From Nocardiopsis sp. CNR-923 (GTDB lineage: Bacteria; Actinomycetota; Actinomycetes; Streptosporangiales; Streptosporangiaceae): DNA of 64,000 bases. The position numbers and the translations under genes are program-made. The notes under the pieces are model-generated. The model was given only the letters and a program-made list of their open reading frames with translations. It ran no database searches and was not told where the DNA came from. Positions 7,901-17,003 of this stretch are shown in pieces. Where the stretch lies: assembly GCF_001942255.1 (NCBI RefSeq), contig NZ_MKKC01000065.1, positions 62,001 to 126,000 of the forward strand, given 5' to 3'. Positions within the stretch are counted from its first letter, which is position 1. Every line of letters starts with the position of its first letter.

Positions 7901-10900
7901 TCAGGCCCGGCGGAACCCGAAGGTGACGCCGAACTCCTCCGACGCGACCGTGTACAGGTCCTCGCCCGGCTCACCGGCGACGAACGCGTCGGCCAGCACC
8001 TCGCCGGCGATCGTCCCACCGTGCTCGACCAGAGCCCGCTCAGCGGTCTCCTCCGAGGCCGTCCACCACACGTGGATCCGGTCGGAGACCTCCAGCCCGC
8101 TGCGCTTGCGCGCTTCCTGGAGCATCCTGACCATCTCCCGCGCCAGACCCGCACGGCGCAGCTCCGGCGTGAGCTCCAGGTCCAGGGCGACCGTCTCCCC
8201 GGACTCGGAGGCCACCGTCCACCCCTCCCGGGGCTGCTCGGTGACCAGCAGCTCGTCCGCGCTGACGTCGACGGGCTCGTCCTCGACCCTCACCTGCGCC
8301 CAACCGGTGCCGCGGACCCGGGTGACCAGCTCGGCCGGGTCGGCGGCCTGGATCGCCGCGGCCACCAGCGGCGTGCGCTTGGCGAACCGCTTGCCCAGGG
8401 CGCGGAAGTTCGGCTTGACGACGTAGTCCACCAGCTCTTCCCCGACGGAGGCCAGGGCGTCCAACCGTTCGACGTTGAGCTCGTCCGCGATCTGGTCGCG
8501 CAGCTGCGCCGGCAGGTCGGTGAACCCGGGCGCGCCCACCAGGGCCCGGGCCAGCGGCTGGCGGGTGCGCACCGCCGAGTCGACGCGGGCGGACCGGCCC
8601 AGCTCGACGAGACGCCGGGTCAGCGCCATCTGCCCGGACAGCCGGGTGTCGACCAGGGCCTCGTCCACGGACGGCCACGGCGCCAGGTGCACCGAGTCGG
8701 GCGCGTCGGGACGGCGCAGCGCCGACCACACGTGGTCGGTCAGGAACGGCACGATCGGCGCCATCAGCAGCGTGACCGTCTCCAATGCCTCGAACAGCGT
8801 GGCGAACGCGGACGCGCCCTCCGGGGTGCTCGCGCCGCCCCAGAAGCGGCGCCGGGAGCGGCGCACGTACCAGTTCGACACGTCGTCGACGAACGCGGTC
8901 AGACGGCGTCCGGCGGTCGTGGTGTCGAAGGCGTCCATGGCCTCGGTGACGTCGCGGACGACCTCGTTGAGCTCCGAGAGCAGCCACCGGTCGAGCAACG
9001 GGCGTTCCCCGGGCGCGGGCGCCTGCGCCAGCTGGGCGTGGTCCCAGCCGTCGCCGGCGTTGGCGTACAGGGTGAAGAAGGACACCGTGCTGTAGTAGGT
9101 CAACAGGACCTTGCGGACGATCTCCTCCAGCGCGGCGTGGCCCACCCGGCGGGCCGTCCACGGCGAACCGCTGGCCAGCATGAACCAGCGCAGCGCGTCG
9201 GCGCCGTGCCGGTCCATCACCGGGATGGGCTCCATGACGTTGCCCAGGTGCTTGCTCATCTTGCGGCCGTCCTCGGCGAGGATGTGGCCGAGCACGACCA
9301 CGTTCTCGAAGGAGTTGCGGCCGTAGACGAGGGTGCTCACCGCCAGCAGCGAGTAGAACCACCCGCGCGTCTGGTCGATCGCCTCGGAGATGTACTGCGC
9401 CGGGAAGTTCTCCTGGAAGGTGTCGGCGTCGCGGTGCGGAGCGCCCCACTGCGCGAACGGCATCGACCCGGAGTCGAACCACGCGTCGATGACCTCCGGC
9501 ACGCGGCGCGCCACCCGCTGGTCCTCGGGCAGCGAGGGGTCGGCGTCGGGGTCGGGGATGACGACGTCGTCGACGTAGGGGCGGTGCGGGTCGAGGTCGG
9601 ACAGGTCCTGCCCGCTCAGACGGCTCAGCTCCGCCAGGGATCCGACGCAGATCTGGCGGCCGTCGGGGAACTCCCAGATCGGCAGCGGTGTGCCCCAGTA
9701 GCGGTTGCGCGACAGCGCCCAGTCGACGTTGCCCCGCAGCCACTCGCCGAACCGGCCCTCCTTGACGTTCTCGGGCACCCAGTGGGTGGCGTCGTTCTGC
9801 CCGATCAGCTCGTCCTTGACCGCCGTCGTGCGGATGTACCAGGACGGGACCGCGTAGTAGAGCAGCGCGGTGTGGCAGCGCCAGCAGTGCGGGTAGGAGT
9901 GCTCGTAGCTCTGGTGCCGGAACATCAGGCCCCGGTCCTTCAGGTCGCGGACCAGGGTCGCGTCCGCCTCCTTGAAGAAGGCGCCGCCCACCAGGGACAG
10001 GTCGGCCTCGAAGGTGCCGTCCTGGCGCACCGGGTTGACCACGGGCAGTCCGTAGGCGCGGCAGGTCGCCATGTCGTCCCCGCCGAACGCGGGCGACTGG
10101 TGCACCAGACCGGTGCCGTCCTCGACCGTGACGTAGTCGGCGAGCACGACGAAGTGCGCGGGCTCGTCGAAGGGTACGAGATCGAACGGGCGCCGGTAGG
10201 TCCAGCGCTCCATCTCATCGCCCTCGAACCGCTCGCCGGTCAGCTCCCAGCCCTCGCCGAGGACCTTCCCGAACAGCGGCTCGGCGACCACCAGGCGTTC
10301 GGCGCCGTCGGTCGCCACCACGTACGCCACGTCGGGGTGCACGGCGACGGCCGTGTTGGACACCAGCGTCCACGGGGTCGTGGTCCACACCAGCAGCGAT
10401 GTCGGGTGCTCGGGGGCGGCCAGGGGACCCGAGGTCACCGGGAAGCGCACGTAGACCGAGGGGTCGGTGACGGTCTCGTAGCCCTGGGCGAGCTCGTGGT
10501 CGGACAGCGTCGTGCCGCAGCGCGGGCAGTAGGGGCTGATCCGGTAGTCGCGGACCAGCAGGCCCTTCTCCCAGATCTGTTTGAGCGCCCACCACACGGA
10601 CTCCACGTACTGGGGGTCCATGGTGCGGTAGGCGTCGTCCATGTTCACCCAGTAGCCCATGCGTTCGGTCATCGCGGTGAACGCGTCGACGTTGCGCAGG
10701 ACCGACTCGCGGCAGCGGTCGTTGAACTCGGCGATGCCGAAGGTCTCGATGTCCTTCTTGCCGGACAGGCCCAGTTCCTTCTCCACGGCGACCTCGACGG
10801 GCAGGCCGTGGCAGTCCCAGCCCGCCTTGCGGTCGACGTGGTAGCCGCGCATGGTGCGGAAGCGGGGGAACACGTCCTTGAACGCGCGGGCCTCGACGTG

Positions 10901-11101
10901 GTGCACGCCGGGCTGGCCGTTGGCGGTGGGCGGGCCTTCGTAGAAGACCCAGTTGGGGCCGCCGCGGGTCTGGTCGAGCGAGCGTTGGAAGACGTTCTCC
11001 TTCGACCAGCGGCCGAGGATCTCGCGCTCCGTCGCGGGCAGATCGATCTGGGCGGGCAGCTGGGGCAGCGCGCGGGGTTCGGGCCGGGGGTCGTTGGCCA
11101 C
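7901..11101 (-). CDS. ileS: Isoleucyl-tRNA synthetase, IleS2 (eukaryote-like) type
   Basis: Class I aminoacyl-tRNA synthetase of 1066 residues. The HIGH-equivalent reads GPPTANGQPGVHH (GVHH at 65-68) and the second signature is KMSKH at 614-618. The PTANG-PG-HH form and the length mark the IleS2 lineage, which is known to be insensitive to mupirocin, unlike IleS1 (which has IHIGHA-like motifs). The editing domain with VWTTTPWTL and the C-terminal anticodon-binding region are complete. The start is a GTG at 11101 with GGAAAGG 5 bases upstream. Expression is controlled by the T-box upstream. No second ileS is visible in the window. Confidence 0.97.
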   Translation of the reverse strand: MANDPRPEPRALPQLPAQIDLPATEREILGRWSKENVFQRSLDQTRGGPNWVFYEGPPTANGQPGVHHVEARAFKDVFPRFRTMRGYHVDRKAGWDCHGLPVEVAVEKELGLSGKKDIETFGIAEFNDRCRESVLRNVDAFTAMTERMGYWVNMDDAYRTMDPQYVESVWWALKQIWEKGLLVRDYRISPYCPRCGTTLSDHELAQGYETVTDPSVYVRFPVTSGPLAAPEHPTSLLVWTTTPWTLVSNTAVAVHPDVAYVVATDGAERLVVAEPLFGKVLGEGWELTGERFEGDEMERWTYRRPFDLVPFDEPAHFVVLADYVTVEDGTGLVHQSPAFGGDDMATCRAYGLPVVNPVRQDGTFEADLSLVGGAFFKEADATLVRDLKDRGLMFRHQSYEHSYPHCWRCHTALLYYAVPSWYIRTTAVKDELIGQNDATHWVPENVKEGRFGEWLRGNVDWALSRNRYWGTPLPIWEFPDGRQICVGSLAELSRLSGQDLSDLDPHRPYVDDVVIPDPDADPSLPEDQRVARRVPEVIDAWFDSGSMPFAQWGAPHRDADTFQENFPAQYISEAIDQTRGWFYSLLAVSTLVYGRNSFENVVVLGHILAEDGRKMSKHLGNVMEPIPVMDRHGADALRWFMLASGSPWTARRVGHAALEEIVRKVLLTYYSTVSFFTLYANAGDGWDHAQLAQAPAPGERPLLDRWLLSELNEVVRDVTEAMDAFDTTTAGRRLTAFVDDVSNWYVRRSRRRFWGGASTPEGASAFATLFEALETVTLLMAPIVPFLTDHVWSALRRPDAPDSVHLAPWPSVDEALVDTRLSGQMALTRRLVELGRSARVDSAVRTRQPLARALVGAPGFTDLPAQLRDQIADELNVERLDALASVGEELVDYVVKPNFRALGKRFAKRTPLVAAAIQAADPAELVTRVRGTGWAQVRVEDEPVDVSADELLVTEQPREGWTVASESGETVALDLELTPELRRAGLAREMVRMLQEARKRSGLEVSDRIHVWWTASEETAERALVEHGGTIAGEVLADAFVAGEPGEDLYTVASEEFGVTFGFRRA

Positions 11102-11105
11102 CGTC

Positions 11106-11330
11106 GTACCTTTCCATCAGGGGTGTGCCTGACGGAGGGACGAGGCCAGGGCCCCGCGGTACCACCCTCCTTGGAACCGCGGCCGGTCCGCTGGGCGGAC
11201 GGGCGGCGGATCCCTCTTCGTTGCGCTGGTGCCGGTTCTACTGGGGAGCACGGGCTCCCGTTCCTCCGGCGGCTCCGGGGTGATCTTCACGCTGGTCGTG
11301 CCCCCGGGCTCCCACCATCCCCGGGTCGCT
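11106..11330 (-). promoter_or_regulatory. T-box riboswitch (tRNA-Ile sensing) of ileS
   Basis: The minus strand upstream of ileS carries the hallmark T-box sequence GGGTGGTACCGCGG (11154-11167), preceded by GGAGG and followed about 20 bases later by CGTCCCTCC, as in the conserved T-box region. Upstream, the segment GTGAAGATCACC places the codon ATC at 11282-11284, where a specifier loop is expected; it pairs with the GAU anticodon of tRNA-Ile. The ribosome site GGAAAGG (11107-11113) lies directly behind the T-box domain. This fits the translational, anti-sequestrator type known for actinobacterial ileS rather than a terminator type. Outer boundaries are approximate. Confidence 0.9.
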
Positions 11331-11468
11331 CGGGCGGATCGGGCCGTCTAGGCTGTGTCCGTCCGGTCGGGGCCAGCGATACTCGTCCCCATCGACGCCT
11401 CGACAGTCAGGATAACGCAGCACCGTACGGCGCACGGCGCGTTTCACCGCCCAGGGAGGGTGCCCGCC

Positions 11469-11729
11469 ATGGCTCAGGACACGGACGGCGCGGTCATCGT
11501 GAGCCTGCCCGACCGCGACGACGCCGAGGAGCTCGCCGAGCAGCTGCTGGAACAGGGCTACGAGCCCTGCTTCGTGCACCGGGACATGCTGGCCGGGGAG
11601 GACGACGCCGACGACGCGGACTGGGTGATCGAGGTGCGCACCGGACCCCACGGCGGCCCGGCCGTCTTCGACGAACCCCACCTCGCCGCGCTCGCGGAGG
11701 ACTACGGCGGTTTCGCCGCCGTCGGGTAG
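11469..11729 (+). CDS. Small conserved-type hypothetical protein
   Basis: An 86-residue acidic soluble protein. I do not recognise a named family. ATG 11469 is preferred because AGGGAGGG lies 7-8 bases upstream and the in-frame upstream region overlaps the ileS leader on the other strand. The N-terminal pattern VIVSLPDRDDAEELAEQLLEQGYEP looks like an alpha/beta fold of the kind seen in SPOR or ferredoxin-like proteins. It is divergent from ileS and followed by its own hairpin. Confidence 0.7.
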   Translation: MAQDTDGAVIVSLPDRDDAEELAEQLLEQGYEPCFVHRDMLAGEDDADDADWVIEVRTGPHGGPAVFDEPHLAALAEDYGGFAAVG

Positions 11730-11730
11730 A

Positions 11731-11750
11731 CCCCGCCCGCCGGGGCGGGG
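11731..11750 (+). terminator. Terminator hairpin
   Basis: CCCCGCC / GGCGGGG inverted repeat with a 6-base loop, starting 1-2 bases after the stop at 11729. Confidence 0.5.
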
Positions 11751-11922
11751 AAGCACCAGGGTGGGGTCATCGTTTGACCAGGTGAGGTGGGGGCACACCG
11801 CTGGGATCATTGCCTTGGGGGCGTGCATTGCCTAGGCTTCCGCTCGCGCCACGGCCCACCGGGGAGGATCCGCGGTCAGCGGGGCACGGGGTCGGGCGAG
11901 TCCGTCTGGGAGGGGAAGTGCG

Positions 11923-12333
11923 ATGAAGGCCACCGAAGCCGCCAGGCTGCCGGTCCGTCCGGGGGAGGAACCCTGGACACCGGGGGAGATCGCCGAGGTC
12001 AGCGAGCGGCTCCAGAAGGAGATCGCCGCCCTGCGCGAGGAGATCCGCGAGAGCGAGGACGAGCTCGCCGCACGCCTGAACGACCCGGTCGAGGGCGCGG
12101 GGGACGACCCCGCGGACACCGGGGCCAAGGCCTTCCAACGCGAACACGATCTGGCGTTGGCCTACAATACTCGTGACCTGCTCTCCAAGAGCGAGCGGGC
12201 GATCGAACGGATGGACGCGGGAACCTACGGGGTCTGTGAGTCGTGCGGCCAGGCCATCGGGAAGGCACGCCTTCAGGCCTTTCCACGCGCCACCCTGTGC
12301 GTCACCTGCAAACAGCGCGAGGAGCGTCGCTGA
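11923..12333 (+). CDS. TraR/DksA-family zinc-finger protein
   Basis: A 136-residue DksA/TraR-type protein. A helical coiled-coil N-terminus (about residues 25-60) precedes a C4 zinc finger near the C-terminus: CESC and, 18 residues on, CVTC. In proteobacteria DksA modulates RNA polymerase with ppGpp through its coiled-coil tip. The actinobacterial proteins of this size are less studied, so that role is an inference. It is preceded by GGGAGGGGAAG. It stands immediately before lspA, as in Streptomyces. Confidence 0.9.
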   Translation: MKATEAARLPVRPGEEPWTPGEIAEVSERLQKEIAALREEIRESEDELAARLNDPVEGAGDDPADTGAKAFQREHDLALAYNTRDLLSKSERAIERMDAGTYGVCESCGQAIGKARLQAFPRATLCVTCKQREERR

Positions 12334-12362
12334 CTGAGGTAGAGCCCTCCGGGGACAGCAAC

Positions 12363-12916
12363 ATGACCACGCCCGACACCGTCGCGGCGCGACCGCGCAG
12401 GTACCCGTACCTGCTGCTGGTCGCGCTCGTCGCCGTGCTGGCCGACCTCGCCACCAAGCAGTGGGCGCTGTCCGCCCTGTCCGAGGGGGAGAGCGTCGAC
12501 GTCATCGGCGGCCTCCTGCGGTTCACGCTGGTGTACAACACCGGGGCGGCGTTCTCGATGGGCACCGACCACACCTGGGTGTTCACCGGCATCGCCATCG
12601 TCGTCGTCGGCGTCATCGCCTACATGGGACTGCGCGTGCGCAACCTCTGGTGGGCGCTCACCCTCGGTCTGATGATGGGCGGGGCCGCCGGGAACCTCAT
12701 GGACCGGCTGTTCCGCGACCCGGCGCCCTTCCACGGCGCGGTCGTCGACTTCATCCGCGTGCCGTACTGGCCGGTGTTCAACATCGCGGACTCGTGCGTG
12801 GTGGTCGGCGCGTGCCTGGTGGTGCTGCTGACGTTCAGGGGCGTCAACCTGGACGCAGTCTGGCCGCGGAGGGTGGCGGCCGGGACGAGGGCGCCGACGA
12901 GGGGACGGGCACGTGA
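12363..12916 (+). CDS. lspA: Lipoprotein signal peptidase LspA (one-base deletion in the sequence near the 3' end)
   Basis: Inner-membrane aspartyl protease that removes lipoprotein signal peptides after Lgt has acted (lgt lies at 60.4 kb). Four TM segments are visible, along with the conserved blocks YNTGAAFS, AGNLMDR and FNIADS carrying the catalytic aspartates. As read, the frame runs on for hundreds of codons past the normal end. Adding one G at about 12855 (GAC-GGC-AGT instead of GACGCAGT) gives the tail DGSLAAEGGG and a stop at 12914-12916 that overlaps the rluD GTG by 4 bases. The repaired protein has 184 residues, normal for the family. Confidence 0.92.
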
Positions 12917-13839
12917 GCGACACTCGGAGCCTTCTGGTGCCAGACGGGCTGGAGGGCGACCGCCTCGACGCCGCGATCGCCCGCATGTTCGGGCTCTCGC
13001 GCACGCGTGCGGCCGAACTCATCCTCGACGGCAGCGTCCTGGTCGACGGAGCCGAGGCCGCCAAGTCCGACCGGGTCCAGGCCGGCGCCTGGCTGGAGAT
13101 CACCCTCCCGCCGCCGCCCACCGCTCCCGTGCCGCGCCCCGAGGCCGTGCCCGGGCTGCGCGTCGTGCACGAGGACGCCGACATCATAGTCGTCGACAAG
13201 CCGGTCGGCGTGGTCGCGCACCCGACCGTCGGCTGGACCGGCCCGAGCGTCCTGGAGGGGTTGCTCGCGTCCGGTGTCCAGGTGGCGACCAGTGGCGCCG
13301 CCGAACGTCAGGGGATCGTGCACCGCCTGGACGCCAACACCACCGGCCTGATGGTCGTGGCCAAGAGCGAGACCGCCTACAGCGTGCTCAAGCGGGCGTT
13401 CAAGGAACGCACCGTGGACAAGCGGTACCACACGCTCGTCCAGGGGCACCCCGACCCGCTGCGCGGCACCGTCGACGCGCCGATCGACCGGCACCCCGCC
13501 GGAGACGGCCGGTGGGCCGTGGTGGCGGGAGGTCGCCCCTCGGTGACGCACTACGACACCCAGGAGGCCTTCCGGGCCGCCAGCCTGCTGGAGATCAAGC
13601 TGGAGACCGGACGCACGCACCAGATCCGCGTGCACATGGCGGCTCTGCGTCACCCGTGCGTGGGCGACGTGCTCTACGGCGCCGACCCCACGCTCGCCGA
13701 GCGGCTGGGGGTGCGCCGACAGTGGCTGCACGCGGTCCGACTGGGCTTCGATCACCCCACCGAGCACCGCCCGGTGGAGTTCACCAGCCCCTACCCGGAC
13801 GACCTCTCGGCGGCGGTGGAGGCGCTGCGCGAGGACTGA
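12913..13839 (+). CDS. rluD: RluD-type 23S rRNA pseudouridine synthase
   Basis: A 308-residue RluA-family pseudouridine synthase. An N-terminal S4 RNA-binding domain (about residues 15-75) is followed by the catalytic domain with GIVHRLDANTTGLMVVAK, where the Asp of HRLD is the nucleophile. In this family the more common reading is HRLDKDTSGL. The KLETGRTHQIRVHM and HPCVGDVLYG motifs are also present. The GTG start overlaps the repaired lspA stop (GTGA), so the two are probably co-translated. The exact uridine targets cannot be told from sequence; helix 69 is the usual RluD site. Confidence 0.93.
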   Translation: MSDTRSLLVPDGLEGDRLDAAIARMFGLSRTRAAELILDGSVLVDGAEAAKSDRVQAGAWLEITLPPPPTAPVPRPEAVPGLRVVHEDADIIVVDKPVGVVAHPTVGWTGPSVLEGLLASGVQVATSGAAERQGIVHRLDANTTGLMVVAKSETAYSVLKRAFKERTVDKRYHTLVQGHPDPLRGTVDAPIDRHPAGDGRWAVVAGGRPSVTHYDTQEAFRAASLLEIKLETGRTHQIRVHMAALRHPCVGDVLYGADPTLAERLGVRRQWLHAVRLGFDHPTEHRPVEFTSPYPDDLSAAVEALRED

Positions 13840-13857
13840 TCCGCATGTGTGGTGGAG

Positions 13858-13879
13858 GGGGAGGCCGGGCGGCCTCCCC
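13858..13879. terminator. Bidirectional terminator
   Basis: Perfect 9-bp hairpin GGGGAGGCC / GGCCTCCCC with a GGGC loop followed by TTCGTC, between convergent rluD and the EamA gene. Confidence 0.7.
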
Positions 13880-13883
13880 TTCG

Positions 13884-14849
13884 TCACGCCTGGTCGGCCG
13901 GGCTCCGCCGGGTGCGCAGGACCCCCTGGCACAGGGCCGCGCCGAGGATGACGACCACCGCGCCCAGCGGCTGGTTCCACGTCAGCGTCTCGCCCATGAG
14001 GACCAGGCCCGCGGCGATCGCCACGACCGGCGCCACGTAGGTGACCGTCGTGGCCACCGTCGCGCCCGCGCCGCGCACCACCCCGTACTGGAGGATGTAC
14101 GCCAGCCCGGTGCCCAACGAGCCCAGCGCGGCCACCGAGGCGACCACCCGCCAGTCCACCCCCGTGGGCATGTCGGTGACCAGCGGCGTCAGGACGACCA
14201 GCGGCGCCGAACCCAGCAGGAGCTGGAGCGTGCTCAGCTCCAGGGCGCCGTGCGGGCTGCCCGCGACGAAGCGCCGCAGGTAGGGGGTGCCGAGCCCGTA
14301 GCACGCGGTCGCGGCGACCACGAGCAGCATGCCGACCAGCGCGTCCCGGTCGGTCACCGAGACCTCGCCGAGGGAGTTCCACACCCCGAACACGGTGAGC
14401 ACGCCGACGAACCCGATGCCCAGCCCCAGCAGCCGGTCCCGGTCGGGGCGCTCGTCGGCGAGCAGGAGCATGGAGAACAGCACGGCGAACAGGGGCGTGG
14501 CGGCGTTCACGATCCCCATGAGGGCCGAGGGGATGAGCTGAGCGGCGTATCCGAACAGGGTGAACGGCACGGTGTTCAGCAGCAGGGCGGACACGAACAG
14601 GTGGCCCCACAGCCGGGGTGAGGTCGGCAGGCGGCGGCCGCGCAGCAGCAGGACGGCCAGCAGCGGGAGCGCCCCGCAGAGCATCCGGCCGAGCGAGAGC
14701 TGGACGGGCGCCAGGGCCTCCGCGCCGACCTTGATGAAGACGAAGCTCATACCCCAGATCAGGGCCAGGAGCACGAACTTGGCGCGCCAGCCGGACAGCG
14801 CGCGGGTGGTCGCCCCGGACAGGGTCGGGGGAGGGGAGATAACGGACAT
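13884..14849 (-). CDS. EamA/DMT-superfamily transporter
   Basis: About 321 residues, with ten hydrophobic segments in two EamA repeats. The first begins near LLALIWGMSFVFIKVGAEAL and the second near ACYGLGTPYLRRF. Members export metabolites such as amino acids; the substrate here is unknown. Two starts are possible: ATG 14849 (used here) and an in-frame ATG at 14873, eight codons upstream. A TATAAG box at 14886-14891 would put the transcript start close to 14879, so neither can be excluded. It is divergent from the LysR gene at 14923, which is its likely regulator. Confidence 0.85.
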   Translation of the reverse strand: MSVISPPPTLSGATTRALSGWRAKFVLLALIWGMSFVFIKVGAEALAPVQLSLGRMLCGALPLLAVLLLRGRRLPTSPRLWGHLFVSALLLNTVPFTLFGYAAQLIPSALMGIVNAATPLFAVLFSMLLLADERPDRDRLLGLGIGFVGVLTVFGVWNSLGEVSVTDRDALVGMLLVVAATACYGLGTPYLRRFVAGSPHGALELSTLQLLLGSAPLVVLTPLVTDMPTGVDWRVVASVAALGSLGTGLAYILQYGVVRGAGATVATTVTYVAPVVAIAAGLVLMGETLTWNQPLGAVVVILGAALCQGVLRTRRSPADQA

Positions 14850-14885
14850 GGGACCGTTGTACCGTCGTCCCATGTCTTAGGTCTA

Positions 14886-14891
14886 CTTATA
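14886..14891 (-). promoter_or_regulatory. -10 box of the EamA gene
   Basis: TATAAG on the minus strand in the 73-bp divergent gap between the EamA and LysR genes. The gap is AT-rich compared with its surroundings (TTCCTTAAGCGGTACGTTAGA on the plus strand around 14894-14914 would be a plausible LysR site). Confidence 0.4.
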
Positions 14892-14922
14892 ATTCCTTAA
14901 GCGGTACGTTAGACTTGCTTAC

Positions 14923-15843
14923 ATGCTCAGTGTCGACCGGCTCCGCGTCCTGCACGCCGTCGCCGTGCACGGATCCCTCAGCGCGGCGTCCCAGGCCCTC
15001 CACGTCACCAACTCCGCGGTGTCCCAGCAGCTGACCAAGCTCGAACGCGAGGTCGGTCAGCCGCTCGTCGAGCGCGCCGGTCGCGGGGTGCGCCTCACCG
15101 ACGCCGCCGAACTCCTCGTCGAGCACACCGCCCGGATCCTGTCCATGGTCCAACGGGCCGAGGCCGAACTGGAGGCCCACCGCGACGACGTCGTCGGGCA
15201 CCTGCGGCTGTCCGCCACCCCCACCGCCGTGCGCGGACTCATGCCGCACGCCCTGACCTCCCTGCGCGAGGCCCACCCCGGTCTGCGGGTGGAGATCAAC
15301 GAGGAGGAGCCGCACGAGAGCGTGCCCGCCATGGCCCGCGGGGACGCCGACCTCGCCCTGGTCGTGGACTGGGAGGGCGCGCCCCTGGAACTGCCGACCG
15401 GGATGAGCCGGGCGCCGCTCATGGAGGACGTCGGCGACATCGCGCTGCCCGCCGTCCACCCGCTCGCCCACCGGGAGCTGCTGGAGCTCGACGAGATCCT
15501 CACGCTTCCCTGGATCAGCTGGTCGCGCGGGTCGATCTGCAACGACTGGCTGTACGACATGATCCGGTCGCGCGGCGCCGAACCCCTCATCGTGCACACC
15601 GTCGAGGAACACCAGACCAAGTTGACCCTCATCGCCGCCGGGATCGGCGCGGCGGTCATGCCCCGCCTGGGATGCGGCCCGGTCCCGGAGGGGGTGCGGG
15701 TCGTGCCGGTGCAGCCCGCGCTGGTCCGCCAGGTGTACGTGTTCTGGCGGACCGAATCCTCACGACGGCCCGCGATCCGGGCGGCCGTGCGCGCGCTGCG
15801 GGAGGCCGCCTCCGTCTACACGGAGTCGGCTCCCCGGCCCTGA
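14923..15843 (+). CDS. LysR-family transcriptional regulator
   Basis: A 306-residue LysR-type regulator. The N-terminal winged HTH (about residues 1-60) contains VHGSLSAASQALHVTNSAVSQQL, followed by a linker helix and a periplasmic-binding-protein-like effector domain (about 88-295). It is transcribed divergently from the EamA exporter with a 73-bp gap, the classic LysR arrangement, so it probably controls that exporter and itself. The inducer is unknown. Confidence 0.92.
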   Translation: MLSVDRLRVLHAVAVHGSLSAASQALHVTNSAVSQQLTKLEREVGQPLVERAGRGVRLTDAAELLVEHTARILSMVQRAEAELEAHRDDVVGHLRLSATPTAVRGLMPHALTSLREAHPGLRVEINEEEPHESVPAMARGDADLALVVDWEGAPLELPTGMSRAPLMEDVGDIALPAVHPLAHRELLELDEILTLPWISWSRGSICNDWLYDMIRSRGAEPLIVHTVEEHQTKLTLIAAGIGAAVMPRLGCGPVPEGVRVVPVQPALVRQVYVFWRTESSRRPAIRAAVRALREAASVYTESAPRP

Positions 15844-15902
15844 GGGACTCCGTCGGGACATCCCCCACGGACGACCGAGGGCGGCCGCGACGCGTCGGAG
15901 CC

Positions 15903-16201
15903 TCAGCCCACCCCCCACCACCGCAGCGCCGCCGTGGTGGCCGCCGCGGCCAGGACCACGACGAGGAAGGCGCCCGCAGGATCAGCGCGACGACGGCGGC
16001 GCCGATCCCGCCCATCCGCGCGGTGTCCCAGGCCAGGGCCTGTCCCTCTCCCCGCAGCGCCTCGACCGCGATCAGCGCGGCGAGCAGGGCGATCGGCACG
16101 GCCATGGCGAACCGCTGGAGCCAGGGGACGTCCAGCAGGCGGCGCGGGGCGGCCAGCCCGGCGTACTTGAGCAGGTAGCACCCGGCGGCGGTGGCGATCA
16201 C
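15903..16201 (-). CDS. azlD: AzlD-family branched-chain amino acid export subunit (one-base deletion in the sequence)
   Basis: Small membrane partner of AzlC. Three hydrophobic segments are visible: IATAAGCYLLKYAG, FAMAVPIALLAALIAVEAL and a C-terminal LVVVLAAAATTAALRWW. The last lies in a different frame because one G is missing at about 15971 (plus-strand view); restoring it gives a 99-residue protein of normal AzlD size. The GTG at 16201 overlaps the azlC stop by 4 bases (GTGA), which supports it. The open frame continues a little further upstream with TRTLWIAV, so a longer N-terminus is possible. Confidence 0.75.
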
Positions 16202-16934
16202 CGCGATCCACAGGGTCCTCGTCGGCCCTCCTCGACACGTGCTCGGTCGGTCCGGTCCGCGGCCACGGGACGCAGGAGCCCGAGCAACGCGGCCGAGGCC
16301 GCCAGCAGCACCGGGACGCCGGACGGCAGCACGGGCGTGGCGGCCAGGGCGATCCCCGCGCCCAGCAGGGCGATGACCCGCACCCGGGCGCCGTCGTCGC
16401 GCAGCCGCGGCCACAACAGCCCGAGGAAGACGGCCGGGCCCACGGCGTCGAGCCCGAACGCGGACACGTCGGCCACCCGGTCCGTCGCCAGCGCGCCGAC
16501 CAGCGTGGTCGCCACCCAGAACCCGCCGAGGACCACGTGCGTCGCCGTGAACGCCTCCCGGGCCGTGGCCCGGTCCGTGTGGGGCAGGGTCATCGCGGCG
16601 GTCTCGTCGATGACCCCGTGCGCCGCCAGGGCACGCCGCGTGCCGTGCCAGCCAGGGTGTCGGCGAGCCGCAGTCCGTAGAGCGTGTTGCGCGCCCCGAG
16701 CAGCAGGGCGCCCACCACGCCCGCGACCAGGCTGCCGCCACCGGCGACCACGCCGACCAGGGCGAACTGCGACGCTCCGGTGAAGGCGAACGTGCTCAGG
16801 AACACCGCCTGCGCGGGGGAGAGTCCGGCGGTCACCGCCGCCGTGCCGAAGGCCAGACCGGCGGCGCCCACGGCGACGCCGAGCCCGACGCCGTCGCGCA
16901 CCGCGGCGGAACGGAGGATCGAGGATGTCTTCAC
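16198..16934 (-). CDS. azlC: AzlC-family branched-chain amino acid exporter (one-base deletion in the sequence)
   Basis: Membrane protein of the AzlC family, which with AzlD exports branched-chain or other amino acids. The N-terminal block GVAVGAAGLAFGTAAVTAG, then STFAFTGASQFALVGVV and LLLGARNTLYGLRLADTLA, match the family. The frame then breaks at about 16650 where GCCTGG has become GCTGG on the coding strand. Adding one C joins it to WHGTRRALAAHGVIDETAAM and gives 245 residues, the usual AzlC length. The start is GTG 16934. It is the middle gene of an AraC-AzlC-AzlD minus-strand set. Confidence 0.82.
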
Positions 16935-17003
16935 GACGACCGAGGCTAGGACCGCGCCCCGGCCCCCGTCTTGAACGTTCTTGCGCCCCGGCTGGTGCGG
17001 CCC

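Noticed and set aside
8021..11785. A 1254-codon open frame on the plus strand, opposite ileS
   Set aside because: Antisense to a clear synthetase. Such long mirror frames are expected in GC-rich DNA; the translation is low-complexity and shows no domain.
12243..14621. Apparent 792-residue LspA fusion protein
   Set aside because: The extension past residue about 165 is an artefact of a one-base deletion near 12855. The repaired frame stops at 12916 and overlaps rluD as expected.
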